Positions 31,850-40,460 of a stretch of DNA of 64,000 nt are shown in pieces. Origin of the DNA: JAWRCU01 sp033542235 (GTDB lineage: Bacteria > Pseudomonadota > Alphaproteobacteria > Rhizobiales > Rhizobiaceae). The number at the start of each line of letters is the position of its first letter. The stretch's first letter is position 1. The position numbers and the translations under genes are program-made. Under the pieces are notes generated by a model. It searched no databases. It saw only the letters and a list, made by a program, of their open reading frames with translations, and was not told where the DNA came from. The stretch lies in contig NZ_JAWRCU010000003.1 of assembly GCF_033542235.1 (NCBI RefSeq), positions 248,001 to 312,000 of the forward strand, in the 5' to 3' direction.

Positions 31850-32398
31850 TCACCGGCCGGGTTCTCGGGCAAACTCTCTGGTCGCCTCCGCGCGTCTTCG
31901 TGCCGGCAGAATCATGCGGGCGAGCGTCCCGTCTCTCAGCCAGAATTGGTGGAAAAGGGCCGCTGCGGCGTGAACGCTGATCAGGATGATGAACACCGGC
32001 TTGGCCAGCGAATGAATGTCGCCGAACGGGTCGCCGAAATAATAGCCGAGGAGCCCGAGGATCGGCGTGGCGACCAGCAGCACATAGAACAGGCCGTGGG
32101 AAAAACGCGCGGCCTCTGCCAGCCAGGCTGGTCCGTTGGTCGCCACCGGCGCCGGCGCGCCGGACGAGAAACGGACGGCAATACGCACGGCAACGAGCGC
32201 CAGTATGACAAGGCCCACCCAGTAATGCAGCGTGCCAAGCGTCACATCGGCGGCGGAGACGGCACGCCCCCTCTTCGCGGCCCGCAGGACGTGGCCGATG
32301 CTGTCCCCGAACACCAGTTGAAACAGGACCAGGGCTGCGATGACCCAGTGCAGCAGGATCTGTGTCGGCGAGTAGCCCGTCTTTCCCGCAATCGGCAT
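31850..32398 (-). CDS. Cytochrome b561
   Basis: A 182-residue inner-membrane dihaem cytochrome b of the bacterial b561 (CybB-like) family. Four helices carry the haem-ligand histidines, seen in ILLHWVIAALVLFQLV (helix 1), LHYWVGLVILALVAVRI (helix 2), ARFSHGLFYVLLVATPILGLLGYY (helix 3) and ISVHAAAALFHQFWLRDG (helix 4). These proteins pass electrons between quinol and periplasmic or superoxide partners. The gene is monocistronic and opens divergently toward bdhA. Confidence 0.92.
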   Translation of the reverse strand: MPIAGKTGYSPTQILLHWVIAALVLFQLVFGDSIGHVLRAAKRGRAVSAADVTLGTLHYWVGLVILALVAVRIAVRFSSGAPAPVATNGPAWLAEAARFSHGLFYVLLVATPILGLLGYYFGDPFGDIHSLAKPVFIILISVHAAAALFHQFWLRDGTLARMILPARRRAEATREFAREPGR

Positions 32399-32611
32399 TT
32401 GAGAGTCTCCCGAGCTTGTTCAGGTTCCAGAGAACAGATTTCCGTCCCGCGGACTTGCCGTTCCTTTCAAGACCGGCGGCTGCCCGACATAGCTTAGAAC
32501 CGTTCTAAAATGTAATTACATCTTCGTAAGTTTCGGAGTGCCATTTGGCGGTCGTAAGGCAGTGCGCTAGATCTGCTGCATCGCAACATGGCCGCTGAAG
32601 TGGAGCACCTC

Positions 32612-33391
32612 ATGACAAGCCGCACCGCCATCGTCACCGGATCGACCTCCGGCATCGGTCTCGCCATTGCCAAGGCCTTCGCAGCAAGCGGCATGAATGT
32701 CGTCGTCAATTCCTTCTCCGACACGGCGCAGGACCACGCTATCGCCGAAACGATCGCTAATGAGCATTCGACGGAGGTGGCTTATTTGCAGGCCGACATG
32801 TCGAACGGCGTCGATTGCCGGGCTCTGGTTGCGAAGACGGCGGAAAAGTTCGGCTCGGTCGACATTCTGGTCAACAATGCCGGTATCCAGCATGTGGCGC
32901 CGGTTGAGGAATTTCCGCCGGAGAAATGGGATGCGATCATTGCAATCAATCTCTCCTCCGCCTTCCACACCACTGCGGCGGCGATTCCCCTGATGAAAAA
33001 GGCAGGCTGGGGCCGCGTCATCAACATCGCTTCCGCACACGGGCTGGTCGCCTCGCCCTTCAAGTCGGCCTATGTGTCGGCCAAGCACGGCATCGTGGGC
33101 TTCACCAAGACGGTGGCGCTGGAAGTGGCCACCGCAGGCATCACCTGCAACGCCATCTGCCCCGGCTATGTGCTCACCCCGCTGGTCGAGGCGCAGATAC
33201 CCGACCAGATGAAGGCGCATGACATGGACCGCGAGACGGTGATCCGCGACGTCATGCTCGACAAGCAACCGACCAAGAAATTCGTCACCGTCGAACAGAT
33301 CGCGGCGACGGCGACGTTCCTTGTCTCTGACGCCGCAGCGCAGATCAACGGCACGCATGTCTCGGTGGACGGCGGCTGGACGGCGGCGTGA
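32612..33391 (+). CDS. bdhA: 3-hydroxybutyrate dehydrogenase
   Basis: A 259-residue NAD-dependent SDR oxidising D-3-hydroxybutyrate to acetoacetate, used in poly-hydroxybutyrate breakdown. Cofactor motif TGSTSGIG (9-16), VNNAG (87-91) and the catalytic Ser141, Tyr154, Lys158 are present, and the substrate region with HVAPVEEFPPEKW and GYVLTPLVEAQIPDQMKAHDM is that of BdhA. The ATG at 32612 follows GGAGCACC; a GTG/ATG further upstream (32588) is less likely. It is followed by a large palindromic repeat. Confidence 0.95.
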   Translation: MTSRTAIVTGSTSGIGLAIAKAFAASGMNVVVNSFSDTAQDHAIAETIANEHSTEVAYLQADMSNGVDCRALVAKTAEKFGSVDILVNNAGIQHVAPVEEFPPEKWDAIIAINLSSAFHTTAAAIPLMKKAGWGRVINIASAHGLVASPFKSAYVSAKHGIVGFTKTVALEVATAGITCNAICPGYVLTPLVEAQIPDQMKAHDMDRETVIRDVMLDKQPTKKFVTVEQIAATATFLVSDAAAQINGTHVSVDGGWTAA

Positions 33392-33424
33392 GGACGAGGC
33401 CAACCGCGTTTCTTGGCGCCCATC

Positions 33425-33583
33425 GCGCCCCCCTCTGTCCTGCCGGACATCTCCCCCTCGAGGGGGAGATTGGCTGTCATTCGTGATTTCGCCAATCTCC
33501 AACGTTGGCGATTAGCGAAACCAAAGCGGCCGTCTAATCTCCCCCCTTGTGGGGGAGATGTCCGGCAGGACAGAGGGGGGCGC
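33425..33583. repeat. Repeat with a perfect 33-bp inverted repeat and nested hairpins
   Basis: Arms 33425-33457 and 33551-33583 are exact inverted copies (GCGCCCCCCTCTGTCCTGCC at the outer end). The 93-base interior has a hairpin CTCCCCC-TCGA-GGGGGAG-type at 33451-33468 and the core at 33485-33507 (GATTTCGCCAATC...AACGTTG) shared with the repeats at 10836 and 20705, whose TTCGCCAA and TTGGCGA parts pair. The RNA could fold into a branched structure. It lies between bdhA and the RND efflux genes; the 250 bases that follow to 33866 should hold their promoter. Confidence 0.92.
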
Positions 33584-33866
33584 CGTAGGGCGTCACGCCT
33601 CTGTGAGTTTGGATGAGCGGTGTTGGGCGGCATCCGGCGGCCGCTACGCGACCTCCCCGGCAAGGCCGGACCCATTAACCAAGCAGATAATGTCCCATGA
33701 ATTTTTGTGACTATATTGCGTTGCAACAATGCTATAGAAGGCGCGACTTGCTCACGCGCGCGTGTGCGACAGTTGAACACGGCTGTGCGCATGCCCACAT
33801 TCCGGCAGCGCTGGGGATATTGATTTCAGGGGAACAAGCCGGCGCCCCACACTGGACAAACCGATC

Positions 33867-35003
33867 ATGCCTAAAGTGAGGTATACCAAGCTTGCGGCAC
33901 TTTGTGTGCTTGCAGGTTTCGCTGCCTGGATGGGAACCGGGAAGTTCTCCTCCGTTGGAAGCGCAGCGACGGAGAACGTCGAGAAGCCGACTGAGGTCGA
34001 GCAGCCGAAGGCGCCTGCCCGGGCTGTCGGCGTGGTGAAGGCACCGCACGTCCAGCATGCCCGTGCGATCCGCATTTCCGGTCAGACCGATGCAGACAAG
34101 CGCGCGACACTTGCGATCCGCGTCATGGGTGTGATCAAGGAGCTGCCCGTCAAGCAGGGCGACCACGTCAACAAGGGCGACCTCGTCATGCGGCTCGACG
34201 CCGAGGACAAGGAGGCCGCCGTCGATATGGCCAAGGCCCTTGTCGACCAGCGGCAGGCCGAAGCCGATGCGGCGGAGCGCCTGTTGAAGAGCGGCAACAC
34301 ACCGAAGCTGCAGTTCGACCAGGCGCGCTCGGCGCTCGCCGCCGCCAAGGCACAGCTCGAGACCGCTGGCGCCGAGCTGGCCCGAAACGAGATCTACGCG
34401 CCATTCAACGGCGTCATCGACCGCGTGCCGGTCGAACGCGGCAGCACCATCATGGCGGGCACCACAGTGGCGACGCTCATAAATCTCGACCCGCTGCTCG
34501 CGGTCGGCGAGGTGAGCGAGCGCGACCTGCCATATCTGAAGCTCGGCAGTGAGGCCGACATCCGGCTGATCAACGGCCAGACGGTGAAAGGCACGCTGCG
34601 CTACATCAGCCGCGACGCCTCGACCGCGACCCGGACCTTCCGCATCGAGGTCGCCATCCCCAACGAGGAAAAGAATCTGCCGGCCGGCATGACCGCCGAG
34701 ATCACACTCTGGTCCGAACCGACGAACGCCGTCGTCCTGCCGCGTTCGGTCGTGACGCTGAGCAACGCGGGCGATCTCGGCATCCGCTATGTCGACAAGG
34801 ACAACAAGGTCGCGTTCCAGCCCATCGACATCATCGACGACACCCCTGACGGGCTGGTGCTCGGCGGCATCCCTGACGATGCGCGCATCATCATCGCCGG
34901 CCAGGAGCTGGTGACCGATGGGGATACGGTCAATCCGGCCGAAGCCGACGCTGAGACGATCAAGAAGCTGATGGCAGGCGGCGCGAGCGGCGGGACGCAG
35001 TAA
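33867..35003 (+). CDS. RND efflux periplasmic adaptor subunit
   Basis: A 378-residue membrane-fusion protein. After an N-terminal signal or membrane anchor (about 8-28), the lipoyl, coiled-coil hairpin (VDMAKALVDQRQAEADAAERLLKSGNTPKLQFDQARSALAAAK, about 117-160) and beta-barrel domains follow. It bridges the inner-membrane RND pump to an outer-membrane channel. Its gene ends 2 bases before the pump gene, so they form an operon. No TolC-like gene is in the window; substrate unknown. Confidence 0.93.
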   Translation: MPKVRYTKLAALCVLAGFAAWMGTGKFSSVGSAATENVEKPTEVEQPKAPARAVGVVKAPHVQHARAIRISGQTDADKRATLAIRVMGVIKELPVKQGDHVNKGDLVMRLDAEDKEAAVDMAKALVDQRQAEADAAERLLKSGNTPKLQFDQARSALAAAKAQLETAGAELARNEIYAPFNGVIDRVPVERGSTIMAGTTVATLINLDPLLAVGEVSERDLPYLKLGSEADIRLINGQTVKGTLRYISRDASTATRTFRIEVAIPNEEKNLPAGMTAEITLWSEPTNAVVLPRSVVTLSNAGDLGIRYVDKDNKVAFQPIDIIDDTPDGLVLGGIPDDARIIIAGQELVTDGDTVNPAEADAETIKKLMAGGASGGTQ

Positions 35004-35005
35004 TC

Positions 35006-38000
35006 ATGGATATCGTCAAGCTCGCGATCAGGAACGCGCGCCTCACAATCTCTGTCCTGCTCTTCCTCCTCCTTGCAGGCGCCATCGCCTATCAGTCGAC
35101 CCCGAAGGAAGCGGAGCCGGACGTTCCGATTCCGATCATGTATGTGGGGCTGACTTATCAGGGCATTTCGCCCGAGGACTCGGAGAGGCTCCTGCTGAGG
35201 CCCGTCGAGACCAAGCTCAAGAACCTCAAAGGCCTCAAGGAAATGAAATCCGCGGCCTTCCAGGGCGGCGGCTATGTGCTGGTCGAGTTCCAGCCCTCCG
35301 TCAATCTGGCGACGGCGCTGCAGGACACCCGCAGCAAGGTGCAGGACGCCAAGGCCGACCTGCCGCAGGCGGCCGATGAGCCGACGGTAAACGAGGTCAA
35401 TGTCTCGGAATTCCCGGTGCTGGTCGTCACCCTTTCCGGCAACGTGCCGGAGCGCGTGCTGACGGCCGCCGCCCGCGACCTGCGCGACCGTATCGAGGAG
35501 GTGCCAGGCGTGCTGGAAGGCACGTTGCAGGGCGCCCGCGACGACCTCGTCGAGGTCGTCATCGATCCGGTGAAGCTGTCCTCCTACGGGCTCCGGCTCG
35601 ACCAGCTGATGCAAGGCGTCGCAGTGTCCAACAGCCTCGTCGCGGCCGGCAACATCGAAGGCTCGCAAGGCAAATACGCCGTCAAAGTGCCCTCCCTGAT
35701 CGAGACGCCTGAGGATATCGCCAATCTGCCGGTCGTTGCGACACCGACTGCCGTGGTCCAGGCGAAGGACGTGGCGACAGTGCGCTCGACCTTCAAGGAC
35801 GCCGAGACGATCACCCGCCTCAACGGCAAGCCGGCCATCGCCATCGAGGTGAAGAAGCGCATCGGCGCCAACCTGATCGACACGCTCGGCAAGGTGAAGG
35901 CGGTGGCCGACGCCTATACCAAGACGCTGCCTGAAGGCATGAACGTCACTTACACGCAGGACAAATCCGTCTTCGTGAACCAGCTTCTCAGCGATCTGCA
36001 GAACCATGTTCTGATCGCCGTGATCCTGGTCTTCATCGTCATCCTTTATGTGCTGTCCGGCCGCGCCTCGTTGCTGATCGGGCTTGCCATCCCCTCGTCC
36101 TTCCTGATCGGCATATTGCTGCTCGCCTCGATGGGCTTCACGATCAACATGATCGTGCTGTTCAGCCTGATCCTGGCTGTCGGCATGCTGGTCGACGACG
36201 CCATCATCGTCACCGAGTTCGCCGAGCGCCGCATGACGGAGGGCATGCCGAAGGACGAAGCCTTCGCGCTCGCCGCCAAACGCATGGCGGGCCCCGTCAT
36301 CGCCGCGACCATGACGCGCATCGCCGCCTTCTCACCGCTGCTGTTCTGGCCGGGCGTCATCGGCGACTTCATGAAGTACCTGCCGATCACGCTGATCGTG
36401 ACGCTGGCAGCCTCCATGCTCTACGCCTTGGTGTTCACGCCGACGCTGGGGGCTCTCTTCGCCAAGGCACCGCTCCACCATGAGGAGGAAACCCGCGACG
36501 GCTGGTATATGGCGATCGTCAAACAGGCGATCCGCTTCCCGAAAACCGTTTGCATTCTCACCGTGATGCTGCTCGCCGGCGTGTTCGTCGCCTATGGCAA
36601 ATGGGGCTCGGGCGTCGAGTTCTTCCCGAGTGTCGAGCCGGACTACGGTCTCCTCTACGTGCACGCCCGTGGCAACCTGTCGCTCGCCGAAATGGATGCG
36701 GCGACGAAGGAGGCCGAGAATAGGCTGCTCGGCTGGCCGGGCGTCAAGTCGGTCTATACCCGTGCCGGCAAGACCCAGGGTGGCGGCCAGGATGTCCCCG
36801 AAGACGTGGTGGGCGTGATCCAGTACGAGTTCATCGACTGGCGCGAGCGCAAGCCGGCCAACGAGATCCTCGACGATCTGCGCAAGGTCATGGCCGGCAT
36901 ACCGGGCGTCGACGTGGAGGTGCGCGTGCCGGAAGCCGGCCCGCCAACCGGCAAAGCGATCCAGGTCAGGCTTTCCGCCCCCGATCCGCAGGGCCTCGAC
37001 AAAAAGGCGAAGGCCGTCGCTGCGCGCATTGCGCAGATTCCCGGCGTCATCGACATTTCGGACGGCCTGCCGCCGCCCGGCGTCGACTGGGCGATCCAGG
37101 TCGATCGCGCCAAGGCGGCGCAGTACGGCGTCAACCCGACCTCGGTCGGCACAGCGGTCCAGCTCGTCACCAACGGGCTGAAGCTCAGCGAATACCGGCC
37201 GGCGGGCGTCGACGATGCCGTCGACATCAGGCTGCGCCTGCCCGAAGACCGGCGCACGCTCTCCACGCTCGACCAGTTGCGGCTGCAGACCCAGCAGGGC
37301 TCGGTGCCCATCTCCAATTTCGTCCAGCGCAAGGCTGAGCCGACCGTCGGCATCCTCAACCGCATCGACGGCATGCGCACCATCGTTGTCCAGGCGAACG
37401 TCGCCGCCGGCATGCAGGTTTCGGCCGTGCAGCAGCAGGTCAGCCAGGCGATCGGCGAAATGGATCTTGGCAGCGGGACGCGCTGGAAGCTCGCTGGATC
37501 CAATGAGGATAGTGCCGAGGCAAGCGCCTTCCTGAGCAAGGCGTTCGGCGCGGCGATCTTCCTGATCTTCCTGGTGCTGCTCGCGCAGTTCAACAAGTTC
37601 ACCAGCGTCTGGCTCGTGCTCTCTTGCGTGGTGATGGCGACAGGCGGCGTGTTCCTTGGCATGCTGCTGACCGGTGGTGTGTTCGGCATCGTCATGTCCG
37701 GCATCGGCGTCATCGCGCTCGCCGGCGTGGTGGTGAACAACAACATCGTGTTGATCGACACCTATGACCGGCTACGCGAGGAAGGCTGGAGCAAGGTCGA
37801 TGCGGTGCTGCAGACCTGCCGCGAGCGTGCTCGGCCCGTCGTGCTGACGGCGCTCTCCGCAGTGCTCGGCGTGCTGCCCATCGCCTTCGGGCTCGGCCTC
37901 GAGATCTTCCATCGCGAGACCACGATCAACGCGCCCTCGACGCAATGGTGGATATCGCTATCCTCGGCCATCGTGTTCGGCCTGTCCTTCGCGACCGTGC

Positions 38001-38179
38001 TCACCCTGGTTGTGACGCCGTCCATGCTGATGGTGTTCACGCGCGAGAAGCGCAAGCGGCCCCGGCGCAACTGGTTCGCGGTGCTCTTCCGGCGCGGCAA
38101 GCGCATCGAGGAGCCCGCGGGCAAGTCTCGAGCGCCGGAAATCGTGCCGGCAATCCCCTTCCCGAAGGCCGCCGAATAG
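35006..38179 (+). CDS. RND efflux pump inner-membrane subunit
   Basis: A 1057-residue HAE1-like resistance-nodulation-division transporter with two repeats of large periplasmic loops and 12 helices. TM4 contains the proton-relay Asp pair in LILAVGMLVDDAIIVTEFAERRM (near 395-415), and the second half shows VVVNNNIVLIDTYDRLREEGWSKVDAV after TM10. It uses the proton gradient to expel hydrophobic compounds, working with the adaptor. The conserved DD motif indicates a functional pump; the substrate cannot be read from sequence. Confidence 0.95.
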   Translation: MDIVKLAIRNARLTISVLLFLLLAGAIAYQSTPKEAEPDVPIPIMYVGLTYQGISPEDSERLLLRPVETKLKNLKGLKEMKSAAFQGGGYVLVEFQPSVNLATALQDTRSKVQDAKADLPQAADEPTVNEVNVSEFPVLVVTLSGNVPERVLTAAARDLRDRIEEVPGVLEGTLQGARDDLVEVVIDPVKLSSYGLRLDQLMQGVAVSNSLVAAGNIEGSQGKYAVKVPSLIETPEDIANLPVVATPTAVVQAKDVATVRSTFKDAETITRLNGKPAIAIEVKKRIGANLIDTLGKVKAVADAYTKTLPEGMNVTYTQDKSVFVNQLLSDLQNHVLIAVILVFIVILYVLSGRASLLIGLAIPSSFLIGILLLASMGFTINMIVLFSLILAVGMLVDDAIIVTEFAERRMTEGMPKDEAFALAAKRMAGPVIAATMTRIAAFSPLLFWPGVIGDFMKYLPITLIVTLAASMLYALVFTPTLGALFAKAPLHHEEETRDGWYMAIVKQAIRFPKTVCILTVMLLAGVFVAYGKWGSGVEFFPSVEPDYGLLYVHARGNLSLAEMDAATKEAENRLLGWPGVKSVYTRAGKTQGGGQDVPEDVVGVIQYEFIDWRERKPANEILDDLRKVMAGIPGVDVEVRVPEAGPPTGKAIQVRLSAPDPQGLDKKAKAVAARIAQIPGVIDISDGLPPPGVDWAIQVDRAKAAQYGVNPTSVGTAVQLVTNGLKLSEYRPAGVDDAVDIRLRLPEDRRTLSTLDQLRLQTQQGSVPISNFVQRKAEPTVGILNRIDGMRTIVVQANVAAGMQVSAVQQQVSQAIGEMDLGSGTRWKLAGSNEDSAEASAFLSKAFGAAIFLIFLVLLAQFNKFTSVWLVLSCVVMATGGVFLGMLLTGGVFGIVMSGIGVIALAGVVVNNNIVLIDTYDRLREEGWSKVDAVLQTCRERARPVVLTALSAVLGVLPIAFGLGLEIFHRETTINAPSTQWWISLSSAIVFGLSFATVLTLVVTPSMLMVFTREKRKRPRRNWFAVLFRRGKRIEEPAGKSRAPEIVPAIPFPKAAE

Positions 38180-38308
38180 GCCATCGGCAAGGGAACGCCG
38201 GCACGGAGCCCATATTCGATTCTGGCGAATTTCAGAATCGGGCACTGGAGGAACTTAGATGCAGGTCTCGCATTGACCTGCATCCGGGACTTTTGCCGCG
38301 AGGCCTCC

Positions 38309-38467
38309 ATGACCCTTACGACAATCCTGCTCATCATCCTGATCTTGATTCTGGTCGGCGCTATCCCGTCCTGGCCCTACTCCCGCGGTTGGGGCTACGG
38401 TCCTTCGGGCATTCTCGGCCTGCTCGTGATCATCATGTTGATCCTGATGCTCACCAACAGGATCTGA
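38309..38467 (+). CDS. DUF3309 small membrane protein
   Basis: A 52-residue hydrophobic protein with two helices, MTLTTILLIILILILVGAIP and GILGLLVIIMLILMLTNRI, separated by WPYSRGWGYGPS. This is the DUF3309 family, very small membrane proteins of proteobacteria with unknown function, reported in several genomes beside stress genes. The ATG at 38309 follows GAGGCC; an in-frame start further upstream at 38273 lacks support. It lies 130 bases after the RND pump and is probably separate. Confidence 0.87.
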   Translation: MTLTTILLIILILILVGAIPSWPYSRGWGYGPSGILGLLVIIMLILMLTNRI

Positions 38468-38517
38468 GCCCAACAGCGACTGGCGTGGCCGACCGGCCCG
38501 AACCAGCGGATTGTCTC

Positions 38518-39474
38518 TCAGGCGGCAACTCTGGCATGTGTCTGCGACCAGCCGAGATCGGCGAGCGCGCCCGCGACAGCTTGCGGCAGCGCCGTGTGCG
38601 GAAGCGGGCCAACCACGCTTTCCAACCGCCCCGCCGCCAGCCGATGCTCCTCGAAGCGTAGATACGACATCGACACGATCGCCTTCCACATCGGCATGAA
38701 TGGGCTGCCGAGGCGCAGCACCCACCAAGGCATCGAGACCAGCTTCAGGCTGCGGCCAAGCACCTCTTCGGTCGCTGCCTTGAGTTGGAGATCGGTGACC
38801 GGATGGCCGGCAAAGTTGAAATCCTCGTAGCTGCCGAGCGCGTCGCGCCTGCCTGCAAGGGCGACGAAGGCCGCCGCGTAGTCCGGCAGGTAGGTCCATT
38901 CATGCACCAGATCGACCTCGCCGGGTGCCGTATAGATGCCCTTGTCGAGCTTGCTCGCGACCACGAGATCGAACCATGAGCCGGTGCCCTTGCCGCCGAA
39001 GAAGTCGCCGGCCCTGACGATAGAAGTGCGGACCCGGCCCGTCTCCGCTTCGCTCCGGAACAGCGCTTCCATTGCGACACGGATGCGACCCTTCTCGGTG
39101 GTGGGCCGCTGCGGCATGCCCTCGGTCAGGACCGGCGGCATCGGCGAGCCGAAATTGTAGACCGTGCCGGGGAAGAGATGCAGCGCGCCATTGGCGCGAC
39201 ACGCCGCCATGACGTTCTCGGCCATGGGCAGGCAGCTGCTCCAGTCCGAATAGATCGGGTTCAACCCGTTGAAGACGATGTCTGCGCCCTTCGTCGCCGC
39301 GACGAGCGAAGCCTGATCCAGGGCGTCCGCGGCGATGCCAGTCGCTCCGGTGAGCTCGGCCGGCAGCCTGCCGTCGCGTGTGACGGCGCGCACCTTGTAG
39401 CGGGCATCGAGGAAGGCCTTGGCGACCGTGCGGCCGAGCCGGCCCCTGGCGCCCAGAACTGCAATCGTGCTCAT
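38518..39474 (-). CDS. NAD(P)-binding NmrA/SDR-like protein
   Basis: A 318-residue atypical SDR. The N-terminal Rossmann motif GARGRLG (8-14) within STIAVLGARGRLGRTVAKAFL is of the NmrA/extended-SDR type; NGLNPIYSDW and LFPGTVYNFGSPMPP follow. Catalytic Tyr-x3-Lys is not evident, so it may be a redox sensor or an epimerase/reductase of unknown substrate. The ATG at 39474 has AAGGAG about 10 bases upstream; the frame is open to 39564. It is divergent from the LysR regulator and is its likely target. Confidence 0.87.
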   Translation of the reverse strand: MSTIAVLGARGRLGRTVAKAFLDARYKVRAVTRDGRLPAELTGATGIAADALDQASLVAATKGADIVFNGLNPIYSDWSSCLPMAENVMAACRANGALHLFPGTVYNFGSPMPPVLTEGMPQRPTTEKGRIRVAMEALFRSEAETGRVRTSIVRAGDFFGGKGTGSWFDLVVASKLDKGIYTAPGEVDLVHEWTYLPDYAAAFVALAGRRDALGSYEDFNFAGHPVTDLQLKAATEEVLGRSLKLVSMPWWVLRLGSPFMPMWKAIVSMSYLRFEEHRLAAGRLESVVGPLPHTALPQAVAGALADLGWSQTHARVAA

Positions 39475-39556
39475 CTCGGTTTTCTCCTTTAGTTTTGGAT
39501 GACCGAGATATGCGACATTCGAAACCGAGTGATAATTGACTGATTTCGATGGCTTG

Positions 39557-39574
39557 ATATTCAATATTGAATAT
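39557..39574. promoter_or_regulatory. Perfect 18-bp palindrome overlapping the LysR gene start
   Basis: ATATTCAATATTGAATAT is its own reverse complement and has the T-N11-A form of LysR-type binding sites. It overlaps the first two bases of the ATG (39573) of the LysR gene and lies 83 bases upstream of the divergent NmrA-like gene. Binding here could shut off the regulator's own expression while controlling the neighbour. Confidence 0.7.
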
Positions 39575-40460
39575 GGCCGAGCTGGACTGGAACCTCATCA
39601 AGAGCTTCGTCACGGTTGCCCAGACCGGCAGCCTGTCGGCGGCGGCCCGCACGCTGTCTTCCAGCCAGCCTACGATCGGCCGCCACATCGCCGAGCTGGA
39701 GAAGGCACTGGACGTCACCCTCTTCCGCCGTGGCCGCGGCGGCTATGTGCTTACCGATGCGGGAACCGCGCTTTATGAGCGCGGCAAGGCGGTAAGCGAC
39801 CAGGCTGCCGCCTTTTCGCGGTTGGCGCTCGGCGCCGTAGAGGCGATCGAAGGATCGGTCCGGGTCGCGGCGAGCGAGGTCGTCGCGGCCTGTGTGCTGC
39901 CGGCAATGCTGGCGAGATTGGCCGAGGAGGAACCCGGCATTCAGGTCGAGGTGGTCGCCTCGAACCGGGTCGAGAACCTGCTCAGCCGTGACGCCGACAT
40001 AGCGATCCGCATGGTCGAGCCGATGCAGAACGAGCTCGTCGCGCGCAAGGTCACCGACATTCCGCTCGTCGCCTGCGCAGCGCGCGCCTATCTCGATCGG
40101 CGCGGCCGGCCGACACGGCTCGAACAGCTGCGCGACCACGATTTGGTCGGCTTCGACCGCGGCGAGGAGCTCATCCACGGCCTCGCGGAGCTCGGCCTGC
40201 CGCTGGCCCGCGACGCCTTTCGCCTGCGCAGCGACAACCAGATCTTCTGCTGGGAGGCCGTTCGGGCAGGCAATGGGATCAGCGTTGCTCAGCTGCCGCT
40301 TGTGCGAGGCGATCCCACAATGGAGATCATCTTGCCTGACCTGAAGCTACCGTCGCTGCCGGTGTGGCTCGCCATGCATGCCGATGTGCGCACCAGCCTG
40401 CGCATACGTCGCCTGGCCGACTTCCTGTACACCGAACTAAGACGCTACTCCGCCGGCTGA
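39573..40460 (+). CDS. LysR-family regulator
   Basis: A 295-residue regulator with the N-terminal winged helix (LDWNLIKSFVTVAQTGSLSAAARTLSSSQPTIGRHIAELEKALDVTLFRRGRGGYVLT) and a C-terminal LysR substrate domain. The ATG at 39573 is chosen over a TTG two codons earlier. It probably regulates the divergent NmrA-like gene and itself through the palindrome at its start. Its last 16 bases overlap the convergent MFS gene. Confidence 0.93.
   Translation: MAELDWNLIKSFVTVAQTGSLSAAARTLSSSQPTIGRHIAELEKALDVTLFRRGRGGYVLTDAGTALYERGKAVSDQAAAFSRLALGAVEAIEGSVRVAASEVVAACVLPAMLARLAEEEPGIQVEVVASNRVENLLSRDADIAIRMVEPMQNELVARKVTDIPLVACAARAYLDRRGRPTRLEQLRDHDLVGFDRGEELIHGLAELGLPLARDAFRLRSDNQIFCWEAVRAGNGISVAQLPLVRGDPTMEIILPDLKLPSLPVWLAMHADVRTSLRIRRLADFLYTELRRYSAG

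Noticed and set aside
29490..31973. 827-residue open frame on the plus strand
   Set aside because: It runs antisense to the membrane protein and MFS genes and shows biased, low-information composition.
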